Positions 9,777 to 23,100 of a stretch of 64,000 bases of DNA are shown one piece after another; position 1 is the first letter of the stretch; each line of letters begins with the position of its first letter. The notes under the pieces were generated by a model, which was given only the letters and a program-made list of their open reading frames with translations, searched no databases and was not told the DNA's origin. The translations under genes were made by a program, and so were the position numbers. The stretch is from the NCBI GenBank assembly GCA_963210315.1, contig OY723303.1:1922001-1986000 (forward strand), in the 5' to 3' direction. The DNA comes from Rhynchopus euleeides. Its lineage: Eukaryota; Euglenozoa; Diplonemea; Diplonemida; Diplonemidae.

Positions 9777-11591
9777 ATGCCCCCCCACGGCTCAAACAAG
9801 CCAGCACCAGCACCAGCATCGGCATCCGCAACCCCTCTGGGCGACCTGCCCCCACCACCACCCCCTGCTGCGACGCCCCTCCTGACCCCGCAGCCTGCAG
9901 GGGGGGCGCCCGCCTCGCCTGTGGCCGTGCCTGGTGACAGCCCTGCCGCAGGCGCCTCAGCCGCACCGAGGGAGGCTGCGGACACGACAGAGGCGGATGT
10001 TCTCTCCGCGATGCACTGCGCAGTGCGGACGTTCTACACATGCATGGCGTCCTTCATGCGTGACGGCGATTTCGACTTCGTCTCGGTGTGGATGGCAGCC
10101 GTCGAGGCTCTCTCGTCACCCGAGGAGGGCAGCCAGGCAGCAGACACCACAGCAGGGCAGGCGGGGTGTGGGGACCGCGCCTCCAAACGCTTCGTCCGAC
10201 AGATGGGGTGCTGCATCCTCGACCCTGTCGAGGAGCACGTGGCGGCGCTCGGCGGGCAGCACGGCGCGCTCTTCCACTCCCTGGTAGGGCTGCTGTGCAA
10301 GGTGTTCCAGCTCGTCTACGCCTCAGCCACGCCCCTCCGCAGCGTGCGCCCGGCGCCCGGCGCCTCGCTCCCGCCCGAGATGGAGCGGCAGCGGCAGGCG
10401 GAGCGGTCCGCCATCCTGGCGCAGGCCGGGCAGGCTGCTTCCTGGCTGGGCGTCCCCTCCTGCAGCGTGCGGCAGCAGCAGGCACGCCCCCACACAGCGG
10501 CGTCGATGCTGCGGCGGCACCCTGCAGGGGGCGGCGGTGCCGCCGGGCAGGCAGACCAGCAGCAGTGCGGCCCTGCTCCTGACCCGAACCCGATGCGACA
10601 CCGCGCCCCCGCGTCAGCCAAGGTGGCCAGGCCGTGCCCTGTTGTTGCGTCGCTGTGTGGTGGTGGTGGTGGTGGTGTTGTGCAACCCGGTGGTGGTGGT
10701 GCTTTCGGCGGGGCGGGGCAGCCGCACCCCGTTCTGGGTGACTTCAGCCTGGAGAAGTTCAAGCGGACCTCCGACCAGGCGAAGGTGCTGGGGGGCGGGT
10801 CGGGCTGCGACCCGCGGGTCGACGCCGACAAGCCGCTGCGGCAGAAGTGGGAGGGTCTCCTCAAGACGCTGTTCCCGAAGCAGCACCAGCAGCAGCAGCA
10901 GCGCGCGGCGGCGGAGCCCGGGGCGGCCCAGCTTCTGCAGCAGCAGCAGCAGAAGCAGCAGTTCAGCGCCCCCTCCCTCCAGCACCTCGACCTGGAGGCA
11001 CGCATGCTGAGCTCCATGAAGCCCAAGGGGCCTGGGGGCTGGGGGGGCGAGTCGCTGTGGCAGGGGGCGAAGCCCGCCACCACACGGCAGCAGCAGCAGG
11101 CACACGGCCGCAACCCCAGGCTGCTACGGTGCGGCAGCGGCGGCAGCACCTGCAGCGGCAGCAGCGCAGCCAACGGCGCCAGAAACGGCGGGGGCAGCCA
11201 CACCATCCTGGGCCTCCTGCCTGAGGGGGAGAGGGAGGCGGAGGAGGGGCCACCTCAGCAGCAGCAGCAGAGAGGCGGCAGCGCCGCCACCCAGCGGCAG
11301 CGAGGCAACAAGCAGGGCGGGCGAAGCCCGCCACCGCCGTCGGCGGAGCCGGTGGCGGAGGGTTCCCTGTCTAAAGGGGATGGCGCTGGCATCCCGCATC
11401 GCCTGGAGGGGCAGTGTTTCGCAGAGCACGTCGCATCCCTGAAGGAGCGGGCGCGGCCCAAGGGGGGTGGGGGTGGGTTCGTCTGCTCGCGGCTTGCCCT
11501 CCCCAGCAGCGCGTGTGCCCTCGCGATGTTTGAGACGTCGCCGAGTGCCTATGTGCAGCACGACGGGTCGGCAGCGGTGGCGCCTCTCTAG
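9777..11591 (+). CDS. Gln/Pro/Gly-rich, mostly disordered protein of unknown function
   Basis: The frame is open from 9552, but the ATG at 9777 is preferred because it directly follows a long C-rich tract and begins normal-looking coding; the alternative start at 9552 would add 75 residues. The product is 604 residues. A Pro/Ala-rich head is followed by a helical segment (about residues 75-185) with Cys and aromatic residues, including MHCAVRTFYTCMASFM and FHSLVGLLCKVFQLVY. The remainder is Gln-, Gly- and Ser-rich with poly-Gln runs. I do not recognise a family. Such composition is often seen in RNA-binding or scaffold proteins, but nothing here proves it. Confidence 0.6.
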   Translation: MPPHGSNKPAPAPASASATPLGDLPPPPPPAATPLLTPQPAGGAPASPVAVPGDSPAAGASAAPREAADTTEADVLSAMHCAVRTFYTCMASFMRDGDFDFVSVWMAAVEALSSPEEGSQAADTTAGQAGCGDRASKRFVRQMGCCILDPVEEHVAALGGQHGALFHSLVGLLCKVFQLVYASATPLRSVRPAPGASLPPEMERQRQAERSAILAQAGQAASWLGVPSCSVRQQQARPHTAASMLRRHPAGGGGAAGQADQQQCGPAPDPNPMRHRAPASAKVARPCPVVASLCGGGGGGVVQPGGGGAFGGAGQPHPVLGDFSLEKFKRTSDQAKVLGGGSGCDPRVDADKPLRQKWEGLLKTLFPKQHQQQQQRAAAEPGAAQLLQQQQQKQQFSAPSLQHLDLEARMLSSMKPKGPGGWGGESLWQGAKPATTRQQQQAHGRNPRLLRCGSGGSTCSGSSAANGARNGGGSHTILGLLPEGEREAEEGPPQQQQQRGGSAATQRQRGNKQGGRSPPPPSAEPVAEGSLSKGDGAGIPHRLEGQCFAEHVASLKERARPKGGGGGFVCSRLALPSSACALAMFETSPSAYVQHDGSAAVAPL

Positions 11592-12477
11592 CGGGGGAGT
11601 TGCGTCAGCGAGTGTTGTTGCTGCCTGGTGGCACCTCGTGTGGGTTGGGAGCCTCTTCACTCTTGCATGATGTGTGCGTCACTGCGTGTATCTAAAAACT
11701 GTGTCACTTTCCAACCGGTTCTGTGAGGCACGCACGCACACGCCGCCACGGTAATCTGTTTGTTTAGTGCATGTCGTGACAGAGGCTGCATCCATTTTCT
11801 CATTTCTGAGCGGGGGACAGGCGGGCTGGGGTTAGAGGAGGCATTACTCTGGCGCGTTGCCACGCGCTGGGTGGGGGGAATCGGGGAGATGCCGGTGGCC
11901 TAACAAGGAAGAAGCTCCTTCCCCCACCCCACCATCCCCCTATTGATTTGCCACAACATTGTTCTGTATTTTCTCTGACATTTTCTCTGCGGGATTGAAC
12001 CGGTTGGACAAACAAACACATCCCGCCGGCTCCTTTTTTTGCAGTTGCATCACACCATGCTCACAACGCGTGGTTATTTTTTGTTGGAAAACACGGTGGC
12101 ACCTTCGTCGGGGCGGGCCCAGTAACCTACCCTTCAATCCCAGAGGTCGGCACACACCCCTGCGCTCGAGACTGGGAGACACAATGCAAACACTGGTTGC
12201 ACACACACCCAAGACCTCACCCCACCCCACACCACTCAACAGGGCCACAGGGTGAACCGCCGACCCATACCCCCTCCAAAACACATACACACTTGAGAAG
12301 GAGAGACAGAAGGGCCGAATCTTTCTTATTTTTTCCTTTTCTCTCGCCCTTTTCATCCAACCCGCTCTCCTCCCGACCTTTCTTTCTCTCTCTCTCTCTC
12401 CTCCATAAGGACCGGACGCGATCAACAAGAGGAAGCGAGGACAACAAGGGGCCCGGTTGTGCAGAAGAGACAGCGAA
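11592..12477. other. Intergenic spacer with strong splice-acceptor region
   Basis: No gene is supported. A long pyrimidine stretch (about 12325-12405, ttttcctttt and a ctctctct run) ends in ccataag at about 12410, some 70 nt before the ATG at 12478. This is the clearest acceptor-like leader in the first block. Confidence 0.5.
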
Positions 12478-13687
12478 ATGCCGCGTGTGTCCGCCTCGCC
12501 TGAGAAGGACAGCCGCTACCTAGCTCGGGATGAGGAGTGCAGCAGCGACACCGACGAGATGGGGCTGGTGAAGAGCGCCCGGTTCCGCAACGCGTGCAAC
12601 CTGATGGCCGAGGCGCTGTGGGAGCTGGAGAAGTGCTCCAAGGATGAGGTCGAGAGGCGCGTGCTGTCTCTCCACTTCACGCCGCTCGAGCGCCACGTGC
12701 AGGACCTGCTGTTTGTCGGGCAGACCGAGATGGAGCGCCACCCGAGCCCGACGGTTGCGTCGACAACCTCCTCGCAGCCAGTCACCCCCCGGGTATGTCC
12801 AGCAGCACATGGTGCCAGAGAGGCATATGCCACTGCAGAGCGAGTTTGTGGGTTTGCAGCTCTACCACACGCACCCCCCTCACAGGAATCCCTGTGCCAG
12901 CGCAGCGGGACTCGTGTGGATCAGCGCCGCCCGACTCAGTGCATCTGCGGCAAGGTATCGTCACAGCACCCTTCTTATATCTCTGGGTTGATGCCAGCTG
13001 AGTCTCCCAGGGTGTCCTATTTCCGGGCAACTCTGTTGAATTCGCCTGGAGAACTTCGTTCGTCTGCCCGCTTGTGTGTCAGTGCCTTCCCATTGCATGG
13101 GGTGACCCTCACACCACGCATCGCCACAGCTCCTTTCGGACGACTTTGTGTCGTACTACAACGAGGGGCTGCTGGGAGACCTGGAGCTCGAGCGTCTGCA
13201 GGCCTACCTGAAGGCGCACAAGCTCCCCGTCAGCAGCAACATGGGTGAGGTGCTGGAGGCGATCATCGAGAACATGCGCAAGGAGTGGCTCGAGGTGGAG
13301 GAGCGGCAGAAGAACGAGGTGGAGAAGCTGGAGGTGGCGGACTGCGGCGACACCTTCTCCCGTTCGAGCACGCACTCCAGCATCGATGCGAAGGAGCTGT
13401 CGTCCTCTCAGAAGAAGTCGTCTGTGCCACCCAAGGCGCCTCAGCGGAAGGGTTCTGCGGCTGACATGTCGCGGGGTGCCAGCACGAAGTCCGCACCGGG
13501 TCTTGCACGGAATAGCAGCGTCGCTACAGGTGTGGCGTCGCAGCCGCGGAGGAACAGCGTGTCGCTCAACTCATCCACCAAGTCTATCGGGACCCCTTCG
13601 CGCGGTGCTGCTGGGTCGTCTGCTGCCCGCCGTGCGTCTCAGCCAACACGCCCCGCGGCTGGCTCGCGTGCCGCGGCAAAGAAGTGA
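12478..13687 (+). CDS. Small two-exon protein with helical core and basic Ser-rich tail
   Basis: Exon 1 is 12478-12792 and exon 2 is 13130-13687, joined in phase 0 (..PVTPR then LLSDDFVSYYNEG..), giving about 290 residues. The intron donor is GTATGT. Residues 20-90 are helical (MAEALWELEKCSKDEVERRV). The start of exon 2 gives a second helical region (LERLQAYLKAHKLPVSS, then an EEERQKNEVEKLE-like acidic helix). The last 100 residues are a disordered Ser/Arg/Lys/Ala tail with many RRNS and RKGS sites that look phosphorylatable. The family is not recognised; a cytoskeleton- or nucleic-acid-associated role would fit the basic tail but is a guess. Confidence 0.65.
12793..13129 (+). other. Intron (337 nt)
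   Basis: The donor is gtatgt at 12793 and the acceptor is cgccacag ending 13129. The exon on each side is in phase 0, and the unspliced frame would run into non-coding-looking sequence. Confidence 0.75.
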
Positions 13688-14716
13688 TGCAGCAGCGACG
13701 TCACGTAGGCAGAGGGGGAGAGAGGTCATATTTGATTCGAAAGTGGGCACACAAGGGTGTCCCGGGGCGAGTAAAATTAGGGCCCACTCCCCAACAGCAA
13801 AAAAAGGAAGCAACATCGAAAAAAACCGAGGGAAAGAACATCGGAACGAAAAAAAATGATTCCGGACCTCCGCACCGCCGTTCTTTGGTTATTTTTGTCA
13901 AAACAAACAAACAAGCAAAACGGGAAAAGTGTTGTGGCTTTCTGAGTTGAAAAAAAAATAACATGGCAGCTCGCTGCAAACCAGACATGCGGTCTGTTTG
14001 TGATGGCACATCTCCAGCCGGGAATGCCGGGCCGGTGTGTGACCACTCTCATTCACAAACACCGCCTTTCAGGAGGTATAACAGCCAACTCTTTTTTTTT
14101 GATAGAAAAGCGCAATACGCCTAAAGCCAATATAATCACACACCCCTGCCGAAATGAACCAACCCGAAATCTAGTTACAACAACACTCCACAGACCATAA
14201 AAAGCGCCTCTGGGCACTGCTGCTTTATTCTTGTTCCCTACCCCACCCCTCCCCGTACCGACGGCGTCCTCGGCCTGAGTCACGGGGATGGGGGGATTTT
14301 CCGGGCTCGAATCAACACCCCTGTCGTCTGCTGTCCGATGACGCTGTGTGAATACCACCAATCACACACGGCATGGGGAGAGGGAGCCCGTTCACCACCC
14401 TGAAAATGCAGAGGCAAAGCCTCGCAGAGCCCACAGAAGGCCGCAGCAGCAGAAGCCACGCACGCCAGGCCATCGCGTTGCCGATCCAGTGGGAGGGGGG
14501 TTTTCCATTCTTGCCGTGTCAGTGTGTCACTCTACGGTGTTTGAACAGCTCACCTTTTTTGCTGCACTTTATTAGAGTGAAGAAAACCCACCCCACCCCC
14601 CCCTCCCCCCGAACATCATTGTGGAGCTCGAAGAAGCCTGAGGGACACACCCCCTGCATACTTTCTGGCTGCCTTGCCGAACCCTAGCATGCGGCATTGC
14701 TTTGTTCTTCTTGGGG

Positions 14717-14821
14717 GGCCCTCGCTACCAGTCACAGCTCGTCGCAGCTCGTCAGTCAGTGAGGGGAAGTGGGCCGTGGCTCACTTCTTCTCACTCACAG
14801 TCACACCTGGTAGCGAGGGCC
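14717..14821. mobile_element. MITE-like element, copy 1 (105 bp, inverted ends)
   Basis: The ends are inverted repeats, ggccctcgctaccag and ctggtagcgagggcc. The interior contains agctcgtcagtcagtgag. A second, diverged copy in opposite orientation lies at 40094-40203. No coding capacity is seen and target duplications are not clear. Confidence 0.6.
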
Positions 14822-17670
14822 TTTGGGAGGGTGTTCTGCGCCCAGCACGCGCCAGCCCTCCTGCTGCAGCGAGTGAGTAGGGAAGTGTCTCGGAGCAAAT
14901 CTCCCTCGTGCCGGGTTCAGTTGTGTTGCGGGGGCAGTTCAGAATCTGTGTTCCACAGACTCTTTTCTTTGCCTTGCAAGCCTTTCTCCGCGAGCCTTGA
15001 AAAAAAACGGGCTGGCACGGGAAACGGGGGGGGGGGGGGGGGGCCTTGTGCCGGAGGGGAACAAAGGAGGCTTAAGAATAAGGGGGACCCCCATATCCCA
15101 GCAAAGCAGAAGGCGCGACAACCACCCTGGTCGTCCTGCACACCAGGGCTGGGGCCGTTGAGACCCAGGAACAGAAATGGCTACCCGCAAGCCCGCCCAA
15201 ATCTCCACCCCCCCCACGTTTCTCTCGTTTTTTTGAGTGCGTTTTTTTGTCCCCCGGCACCAACTTCGCTTCGTGTCTGTTACGGTTCCCTTGTGTTTTG
15301 GAAATGCCCCCCCCCTCCCCCACTCCACCTCCACCTCCCCTCCCGTCGTTCCCCCGTCCCATCCCCTATTTCCATTTTGTGCGTATCCGTTCTTCACCTG
15401 TCTGTAGCTTGTGTGTGGTGTGGGGTCAACCAACCCATCGAACGTGGTCTCATGTGCCACCTGCTTTGCATCCCTTGCTGGCTGTGCGCGCGGGCCTCAC
15501 ACACATCCACGACATCGCCGTGCGTGTCGGATTCCTGCAGGGACAAGGGGTAGGGTGCAATTGCCCGCCACTGCTGTTCTGAACTTAACCACAGGGCCTG
15601 TTTCGTCGGCCGTTTCCGTTCGCCGACCCGGTTCTGGCCCGTGTTGCCGCCCACCACGCCCTCCCCCCACAGGGAGGGCTGGCTGCGTGTTAGTTCCTTG
15701 CCTGAGGGAAACGTTGGGGCAAGCGTTCACAGGTTGCTTTTTGGTGTTGTGGTTCTTGTGGCCCTTCCTTGGTGGGAAGGGCGGTGAAGGGTGCGGATGT
15801 TGGAGGGATTCACCCGAAAAAACAGAAGAACATCAGGGGTTCATGGGCGAGAGTGGGGCGGAGGTGCCGCGAGGCGGAGTGCTTGAATTCGGCCTGCAAG
15901 TTGGCCCCAGCGCCCCTTCTCTGCAATCTGCCTGCAGAAGCTCCCCCTCGCCTTGCGGAGGGGGAAAATAGACTGGGGGCAGTCGTGGGGAGAGGGTGCC
16001 CACGCGCCTCGCGATAACCTTCTCCACAGGTCTGCTCAGAGCATGGCGAGAAATTATGCAAAAAGAAAAAAACTGTCCAAAAAAAAACAAAAAAGGCCCA
16101 CGTTCAGTTTAAAAAAGGCCCACGTTCAGCACGGCCGCTATGTGTGACTTGGAGTTGCCTCTCGCCAAAAAAAAATAGGCCTTTCGCCCCCACCCCCTTC
16201 TCGACTCGTGCTGCACCACCTGTAACACGCACAACACGACACAGCACAACACAGCCGCTCAAAAGAATATCACATCCGCCCCACCTCATCTTTGCTTTCC
16301 AAACTGCCCAACGCTTATTTTATCTGCCCATCCCCCCCTGAGGGCCCCGACCACAAGAAACTCAACGCATCGAGACAAAAAATAACATATCGAGATGGCT
16401 TGCCTCAGCGCATCACCCGATGCAGATGATTTATTTCCCCCCCTCCTTTTTTAAATTTTTACTCTGCCAGCCAGATGACAGCAGCCAAGGTGTCGATCAC
16501 GGCTTGGCACGCCTTATCAAAGAAACACACACAATGCAGCTGGCTACCTCTGTTGAGCTTAGCTGCACCCCCCCCCCCCTCGATAAGAACTCAAAACAGA
16601 GTTCAGGGGGAAGGTCTTCACCCTCTTGTGTCTCAACGCCGTGTCAGTGTTCGTCTCTATTCTGGAGGGCAGCGCTTCAGCGAAGTGCCCAAGACAAACA
16701 CTTGCAGGATTGCACGTGTATCAAGGACCCTTCAGGGGTGGCCCAACTCGCGATGGGGCGAAGCTGTGCGTCCCCCGAATGCATAGTGGAGGGACACACG
16801 TTTGAACACGGAATTGCGCCAGGAGGGGGTGTAACCGGCCTGACGTTCCTATCCACACCACCGTTCGTGTCTTTTGATGCGATGCGGCATCACCAGAGTG
16901 CCAGCGCGCACCCGGTCTTCATCACGCCACACCCCCCTCCCTGCCCCGTCTGTTTCCCTCGCAGACCGCGCTTTCCGCCTGGCTAACTCTTTGTGCTAGG
17001 GTAGCGTCAGAGTTTCTATCGCGCTCTGCTGTGACCGCCCTGCAGCCCCGCGGCAGGGAGCCACAACGATCCAACGCATATGAGCCTCCCCCAGAAGCGG
17101 GGGTGGAGAAGGGCGCCTGCCGGGTGCATTGCTGGCTGGCGGGCCCGCGGCCACTCACTATGTTTTTCTGCTGGCCGCACGTCTTGTTTTTGTTCACTTG
17201 CAAAATATTCAAGAAAATCAAGCAAAAAAAATTGCCGCAATGTTTGCCACAGGGTCCAAAAGGTCACACACTGGCTAAGGCACACTAGGTTCAAAGCAGG
17301 GAAAAAAAAATTACCAATCACAGGAACATACCTGAATGTTGCCCGGTATGAGTATAAGGATTTTCAGAATTGCCAATAATTTTTTTCTTGGTGGTTCAGG
17401 CCCAAATGGTGTGAACAAATAATATTTCCGGAGAAAGAAAAGTACCATGGCGTGAGCCACGGATCCCAATGATGCAAATAAACGCATTTTCGGGAGGAGG
17501 AAAAAATGGCCCAAAAATGGGCCCGGGCGGGCCAGCCCATGGGGCCTGGCCCATGTCCTCAGTGTCTGTCATTGAACCTCTGGCTTTGAGGCGACGATCC
17601 AGCCCGCACTGACGAGCCTTGGCGCCCTCATCGAACCCTTGGGCGCAATTTACGCAAGTTCAGGAAGATG

Positions 17671-17748
17671 GACTGTACCGCACAAGGAACAGATGTTCAG
17701 TACCGTGGCCTCCGGCGGCTGGGGGGCTCTGCCCCCCAGACCCCCGCG
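17671..17748 (+). repeat. GC-hairpin dispersed repeat, copy 1
   Basis: It contains acaaggaacagatgttcag, then ccgtggcctccggcggct and the self-complementary ggggggctctgcccccc. It is closely matched by copies at 17841-17918 and, inverted, at 34634-34699. Confidence 0.7.
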
Positions 17749-17840
17749 TGACGTATGCCTGTCGACCAAGCCCTTTGGGATCACATCAGGTCATGGAATC
17801 CAGAGACCGCCCTCAGGAGGACGCACCCAACTCACCACAG

Positions 17841-17918
17841 AATCTGTACCCCACAAGGAACAGGTGTTCGCGACCGTGGCCTCCGGCGGCTGGGGGGCTC
17901 CGCCCCCCAGACCCCCCT
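17841..17918 (+). repeat. GC-hairpin dispersed repeat, copy 2
   Basis: It has the same layout as copy 1, with acaaggaacaggtgttcg and a perfect ggggggctccgcccccc hairpin. It lies 170 bp downstream of copy 1 in the same orientation. Confidence 0.7.
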
Positions 17919-20129
17919 GTGGACCTCTTTGCATTCTCTGGACCACCTCTAAGGGTGCACCACTCTTCTACAGGGTCAAACTGCATATTCCCACGTTTTC
18001 TCGTGTTTCTGTACGGGGTCTAATAAAATATGGACTCATCCGCAGAACACGTCTGGGGGCACCATGGATTCCAATGTTCCGAAACATGCCGTTTTCGGTG
18101 TTTTTCGGGTCACCTGCGGTGCGCACCACCCAAAAAATGGGATGAAACAGGTCACGAAAACCAAGAAAAAAATTGAGTATAAGTACCGGGTTTTTGGCCG
18201 CTTTTTGTCAGAATAAGCTTCAGGTATGCACAGGAAACTGTTCACTAAAGCGGCTGCAAATCTTTCGCACCGTTACCACAAGGCTGCTTGGGTGTTCTGT
18301 GTTGTGTTCTGTGCTCCCTCTCGCCCTCGCCGAACAGCTTTTTGGGAGTGTTTCTGACCACAACACAGGCTCCTTGGCAGTGTCAACAAGACAGCGGAGA
18401 GACGCGCGCTCTCGGGCGACAAAAGACAAATCCTCCGCAGCACCAGCTGTAGATGCTGCGTGCAAATTACTGTTGACGACGTCACCTTTATTTACTCTTT
18501 TGACAAACTCACGAAAAAGGCCCTCGGCCCTCACAGAACCTCACCTCCTCTCTTCTCTGTCTTCCTCTCTCTCTCTCTCTCTCCCTCAAGAGAGAATTTC
18601 CTTGACCGGCCTTCCTCCAAACTACTTCCCACCCCACTCACTCCCCCCTGCCCATGTCTTTCATGCGTCCGTTCTCTGCCATCCCTTGGTGTACTGCAGT
18701 TGCTCGTCATCAGGCATTGCCCTGAGCGAGGCGATGCTTGCACCAAGGTTTTGTTCACTGCCACTGCGCTGCGTGTGTGTTTATTTGCTTCACCGCCCAA
18801 GGGAGGGTGCGGGGGTACGAACAGCACAGGTATTATTTCGACACAAAGGGTTCCAAAGCAACGCAATTTGCACCGCACCACGCATTAAAGTCCTCGACCC
18901 CCGATGTGTCATCATCAAGGCATGGATGCATGCGAGATCTGTCTCGCCAAACGCACAGTCGCACAGTGGTTGTCAGCGTATTCACAAAAAGCAATCACAT
19001 CTTTAACATTGCGCTGCTTTATTATCCTCTCCTTTCTCTCGCCCCCCCCCCTCTCTCCCTCACTCGCGGGAGCAGGGATACGCCACGTCACCACAGCTGG
19101 CAACCTAGCGTGCCTCAGCTCGGCACCACCGACCCCAGCATCAGGCCAACGGGTGTGATTTGATATTTGGGTGTGGAGTGCTGGCACAAGATACAAGGCT
19201 TCAGAGCGGTTGCTGCTGAACGGTGCTGTGGCCCTGTGGCCATGCAAGGAGGGTAACAGGAGAAACCATCTGTGCTGGCTGGCAACCTCAGCTGTCTCCT
19301 CTCGGAGGTTGTCCTCGCAGCACGCCGCCACAGCAGTAACGGCCACTAAGCGGACCAGTTTCCGCTTCTCTGCATGGCTGTCAACTCACGTGGGTGTTGT
19401 GTCAGAATGTCTGTGTCGCTTGCTGAACCCGGGAAAAGAAAAAGGAACTGCAGCGACGGGCGCGGCGAGCGCAAAAATTATACGTGCATATTGGGAACAC
19501 CGAAAACAAAAACAAACAAAAGAAAACCAAGGAATAAGAAGACACACCATACATGCAAAAGAGAAACTCACATCCTCGAAAAACTCGCTCAAACCACAGC
19601 AATGAAACCACGGGAAACACATGCGGGGGCGCCTTCCATCCCCGGCTGGTTGCCTTTGGGTGTGGTTTGGTTTTCCCGCCGCCTTTCCCAACAGGCGTGG
19701 ATGGGGTACAAAATAACAATGCAGCACACACCCCTGCGAGCCCGGAAGATCGTCTCAAACCAACACCAACAGCAACACAAAGGCAGGGCACCCTGCGGGG
19801 GCGGTTCTTTGCCCCGGGTGGAGCCACCCTGCACCGACAGTCGCGCGCTGATCCGTGGAAACCCCCACACCTCCCGTACCCCCCTCCACACGTTACGCCA
19901 TTTGTTTGATGACGCCACGAGCGACACCCCCTGTGTTTACCGCCCCACACCCTGCCTGGTCCTCGTGACTGAGCGGAATGCCCCACACCCACACACCCAT
20001 GCACAGGGAGCTCAAAGGCGGCATCATCCCCGCAGCGGGGCTTGAGGGCGCTATGGTTGTGTGAGCTCTCCTCACCCGCCCGCATTTTGTCTGGTTTTTC
20101 CATCTCCACCCGCCCTGTCTTCTCGCGCG

Positions 20130-23100
20130 ATGTCGGCGTACGGCGATCGTGACTTCGACACCTCGAGCGTTGGCGGGGTCAGCCATTCCTCAAAGGGGCG
20201 TGCCTATGGCGGGCACCGCAGCGCCAGCCGCAGCCGCAGCGCAGACGGCGACCGCGAGAGGGCCTGGGCGCCCCCCGCAGGGGGGAGCGCGCAGCGGGGC
20301 GGCAGCGGGTACAGCCACCGGCACAGCCGACACCACCACGGAGACTACCCGGCCCGCCACAGCGGCGAGGGGGCGCACGACATGGAGCGGCTGGGGCGGA
20401 ACCTCAGCGAGGCGAAGGGCCTGCTGGGGCACCTGCGGAGCCTGAACGGGAACACGGCAGAGGCGTTCCTGGTGACGCGGGACAGGAGCTTGGAGAGGGA
20501 GAGCGAGAGGGAGCGGCACCACCACCACCACCACCGGCACGAGAGCCGCGATGAGGGGCGGCACACGATGCAGCGCCTGATGGAGATGTTCCTGGAGGAC
20601 AGCCGCGGCAGGTCTGAGGGCATCGTCGGTGCCTACGAGCGGTGGCAGGCCTTCCTCTCTTCACGTGTGCGCGAGATAGCAGACCTCCACGGCGCGGGCG
20701 GCGCTGCGGAGCAGCGCCACAGGCAGGAGCTGACGCGCATCGTTGAGGCCTACCACGAGCTGCGCCTGGCCCACGCCAGGCTGTCGCGCGTCGTCGCCCC
20801 CGAGGACCCCCCGCCGCCGCCTTCAGGCGTCTCCGCCGCGGAGCTGGCGGGGGACGGGCTCGGGGTGGCGGCGCTGCTCTGCGACGAGGCGGGTGTTGTG
20901 AACGCGATGCGCGAGGCTGCGGAGGCAGAGATGCGCGCCCTGCGCGAGCGCGCCTCCCGCCTCGCCGAGGAGCTCGACATGGCGGATGAGACGCACGACG
21001 TGCAGCGCGACATGCACCACAGGATGGATGAGGCGGTGATCAGCATCGGCTCCGCTGTGGACAACCTGCGCTCCACAGTGCTCTCCTGCCACGGCCACGA
21101 GGGTGCCTCCCTCCTCGACGTGCCTGCCTCGGGGGTGCGCCCCGGGCTGGACGGTGAGGTGGACCGGATGAACCTCATCATGCAGTACCTCGTGCAGCGG
21201 CAGCCACAGGGCGGCGGCACGCCGGGTGGGTTTGCGCATGATGAGATGGAGATCCTGCGCAGCGATGTGGCGCGGCTGGAGGGAGAGCGTGCGGCGGCGC
21301 GGCGGCGCGCTGGCGACCTGGAGGCGGAGCTGGCGGAGGTGCGGCGGGCAGGCGGCGGCGCGGAGGAGCTGGAGGAGGTGGTACATGCGAAGAACGCGAC
21401 GATCCGGCAGCAGGAGGTGGACCTGGCGGAGGCGCGCAGGGCCAACGAGGAACTCGAGGAGATGTGCCATGCAGCGCGTGCGAAGAACGACGACGACCAG
21501 GACCACTACGAAGGCCTGCTGGAGGAGCTGGCCTCCCTCCGCACCCGCAACAAGCAGCTGCACGGCGAGATGCAGGAGCTGCGTGAGGGGGCAAACGCCG
21601 CGTCGACCGAAGCGCTGTACGACGAGGTGGACACGCTGAAGACCTCCCTCAAGCGGGCCAAGGAGGAGAACAGGCGGCTTGCTGCCGCGCAGGGCCTCGC
21701 CGACGACCTGAAGGCGTCCCACACAGGGCTGAAGGATGAGGTGCAGCGCCTCCGCAGTGCAGCACAGACGCATGCGGAGGAGCATGACGCGCTGCGCACA
21801 GAGGCGGCGCAGCTGCGGGATCAGCTGCGGGCTGCGGAGCAGGGCCACGGGCAGCACCCCAGCACCGGGTTGGACGATCTGTACGATGAGATCGACACGC
21901 TAAAGGACGAGCTGCAGGCCGCCCGGCAGGAGGCGGATGACGCGGCTGCGGCGCTGGCGCAGCAGCCGCGGGAGCGTGGGGGTGGTGCCTCGCACGACCT
22001 GATTGTGGACGACCTGGAGAGCGAGATCCAGTACCTCAAGGGTGAGGTGGCGCGGCTGGAGCTCAAGTCGTCGCATGAGGAGTCGGTGTCGCGGCAGCGC
22101 GCCGCCGCATTCGCCGCGGCGGCGACGCAGACGGAGGAGTGGCGTGCAGAGCAGCAGCACAACAGCCGCCACCACCAACACCACCACCCCTCCCCGACGT
22201 CGCCGGTGTCGCGGCCGCCCCCTGTGCCCTTCGAGCGGTCGCCCACGCCGCACAGCGCAGACTCACACGCACGGGAGAGCGTGTCAGCGGAGCGCCTCCT
22301 GTCGCCACTCAGCGCTGCCAGCACCGCGGAAGCCGAGTCGCTGCGGCGGCAGCTTGACGACGTGACGCGTGAGCTGCAGGGCACGTCGCGGCGCCTGACC
22401 GACACCACGGCGGACCTGGAGGAGACGTCCGCCAGCCTGGAGGAGGCACGTGACGCGGAGGAGCGTGCGCAGGCAGACCTGGAGCTGCTGGACTCGAAGC
22501 TGCGGCACACGGAGGACGCCCTGCGGGAGCGCGAGGCGCAGCTGCAGGATGCGTACGACGAGCTGAACAGCGACGCAGCGGTGAAAGAGGAGAACGTCGA
22601 GATGCGCGAGAAGGTGCGGATACTGGAGGAGGCCCTGCACGCGCTGGAGACTCGTGTGCCGCTGTCGCAGTCGCCTGCCCAGCACTCGGTGCAGTCGGCA
22701 CACTCCGCACCCTCGCACCTGGAGGGGGGTGTGCACAGGGAGCAGGGCATGCTGGGGTCGCTACTGACAACAGACGATGGTTACAACACATCGCTGCAGC
22801 ACCCGGAGCCGCAGCCGCCTGTCCCCACGCGCCGCACCAACCCCGTGAAGAAGCGCGCGCTGAAGCGGCAAGGAGGGTACCCATTCCTCGGGCTGGAGCT
22901 TGGGGCGCTGCGGGTATGTTTCCCTTGTCTTGTTCCTGATGTGTTCATTCATCCTTCCCTGCCGGGGTAGGGGATGTTCGGACCAACACCACCGCACCAC
23001 CCCCTCTTGCAGTCGGACATCGGAGGTCACGGGGGGCTGCGTGTGGTGGAGGTGCGGGGACCGTCACTTGTTGCAGGTCTGATGGTCGGTGACATCATCA

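Larger units (their letters stand above)
13688..20129. other. 6.4-kb gene-poor region
   Basis: No gene is supported on either strand. Open frames here are short, with A-rich or C-rich artefactual composition. It contains a poly-G run (about 15028-15043), several poly-A and poly-C tracts, a doubled 19-bp motif (aaaaaaggcccacgttcag, about 16090-16130), a MITE-like element at 14717 and two GC-hairpin repeats at 17671 and 17841, listed separately. Confidence 0.6.

Noticed and set aside
19171-19605. 144-codon + strand frame
   Set aside because: Its Lys-rich end comes from an A-rich stretch, and there is no domain or leader.
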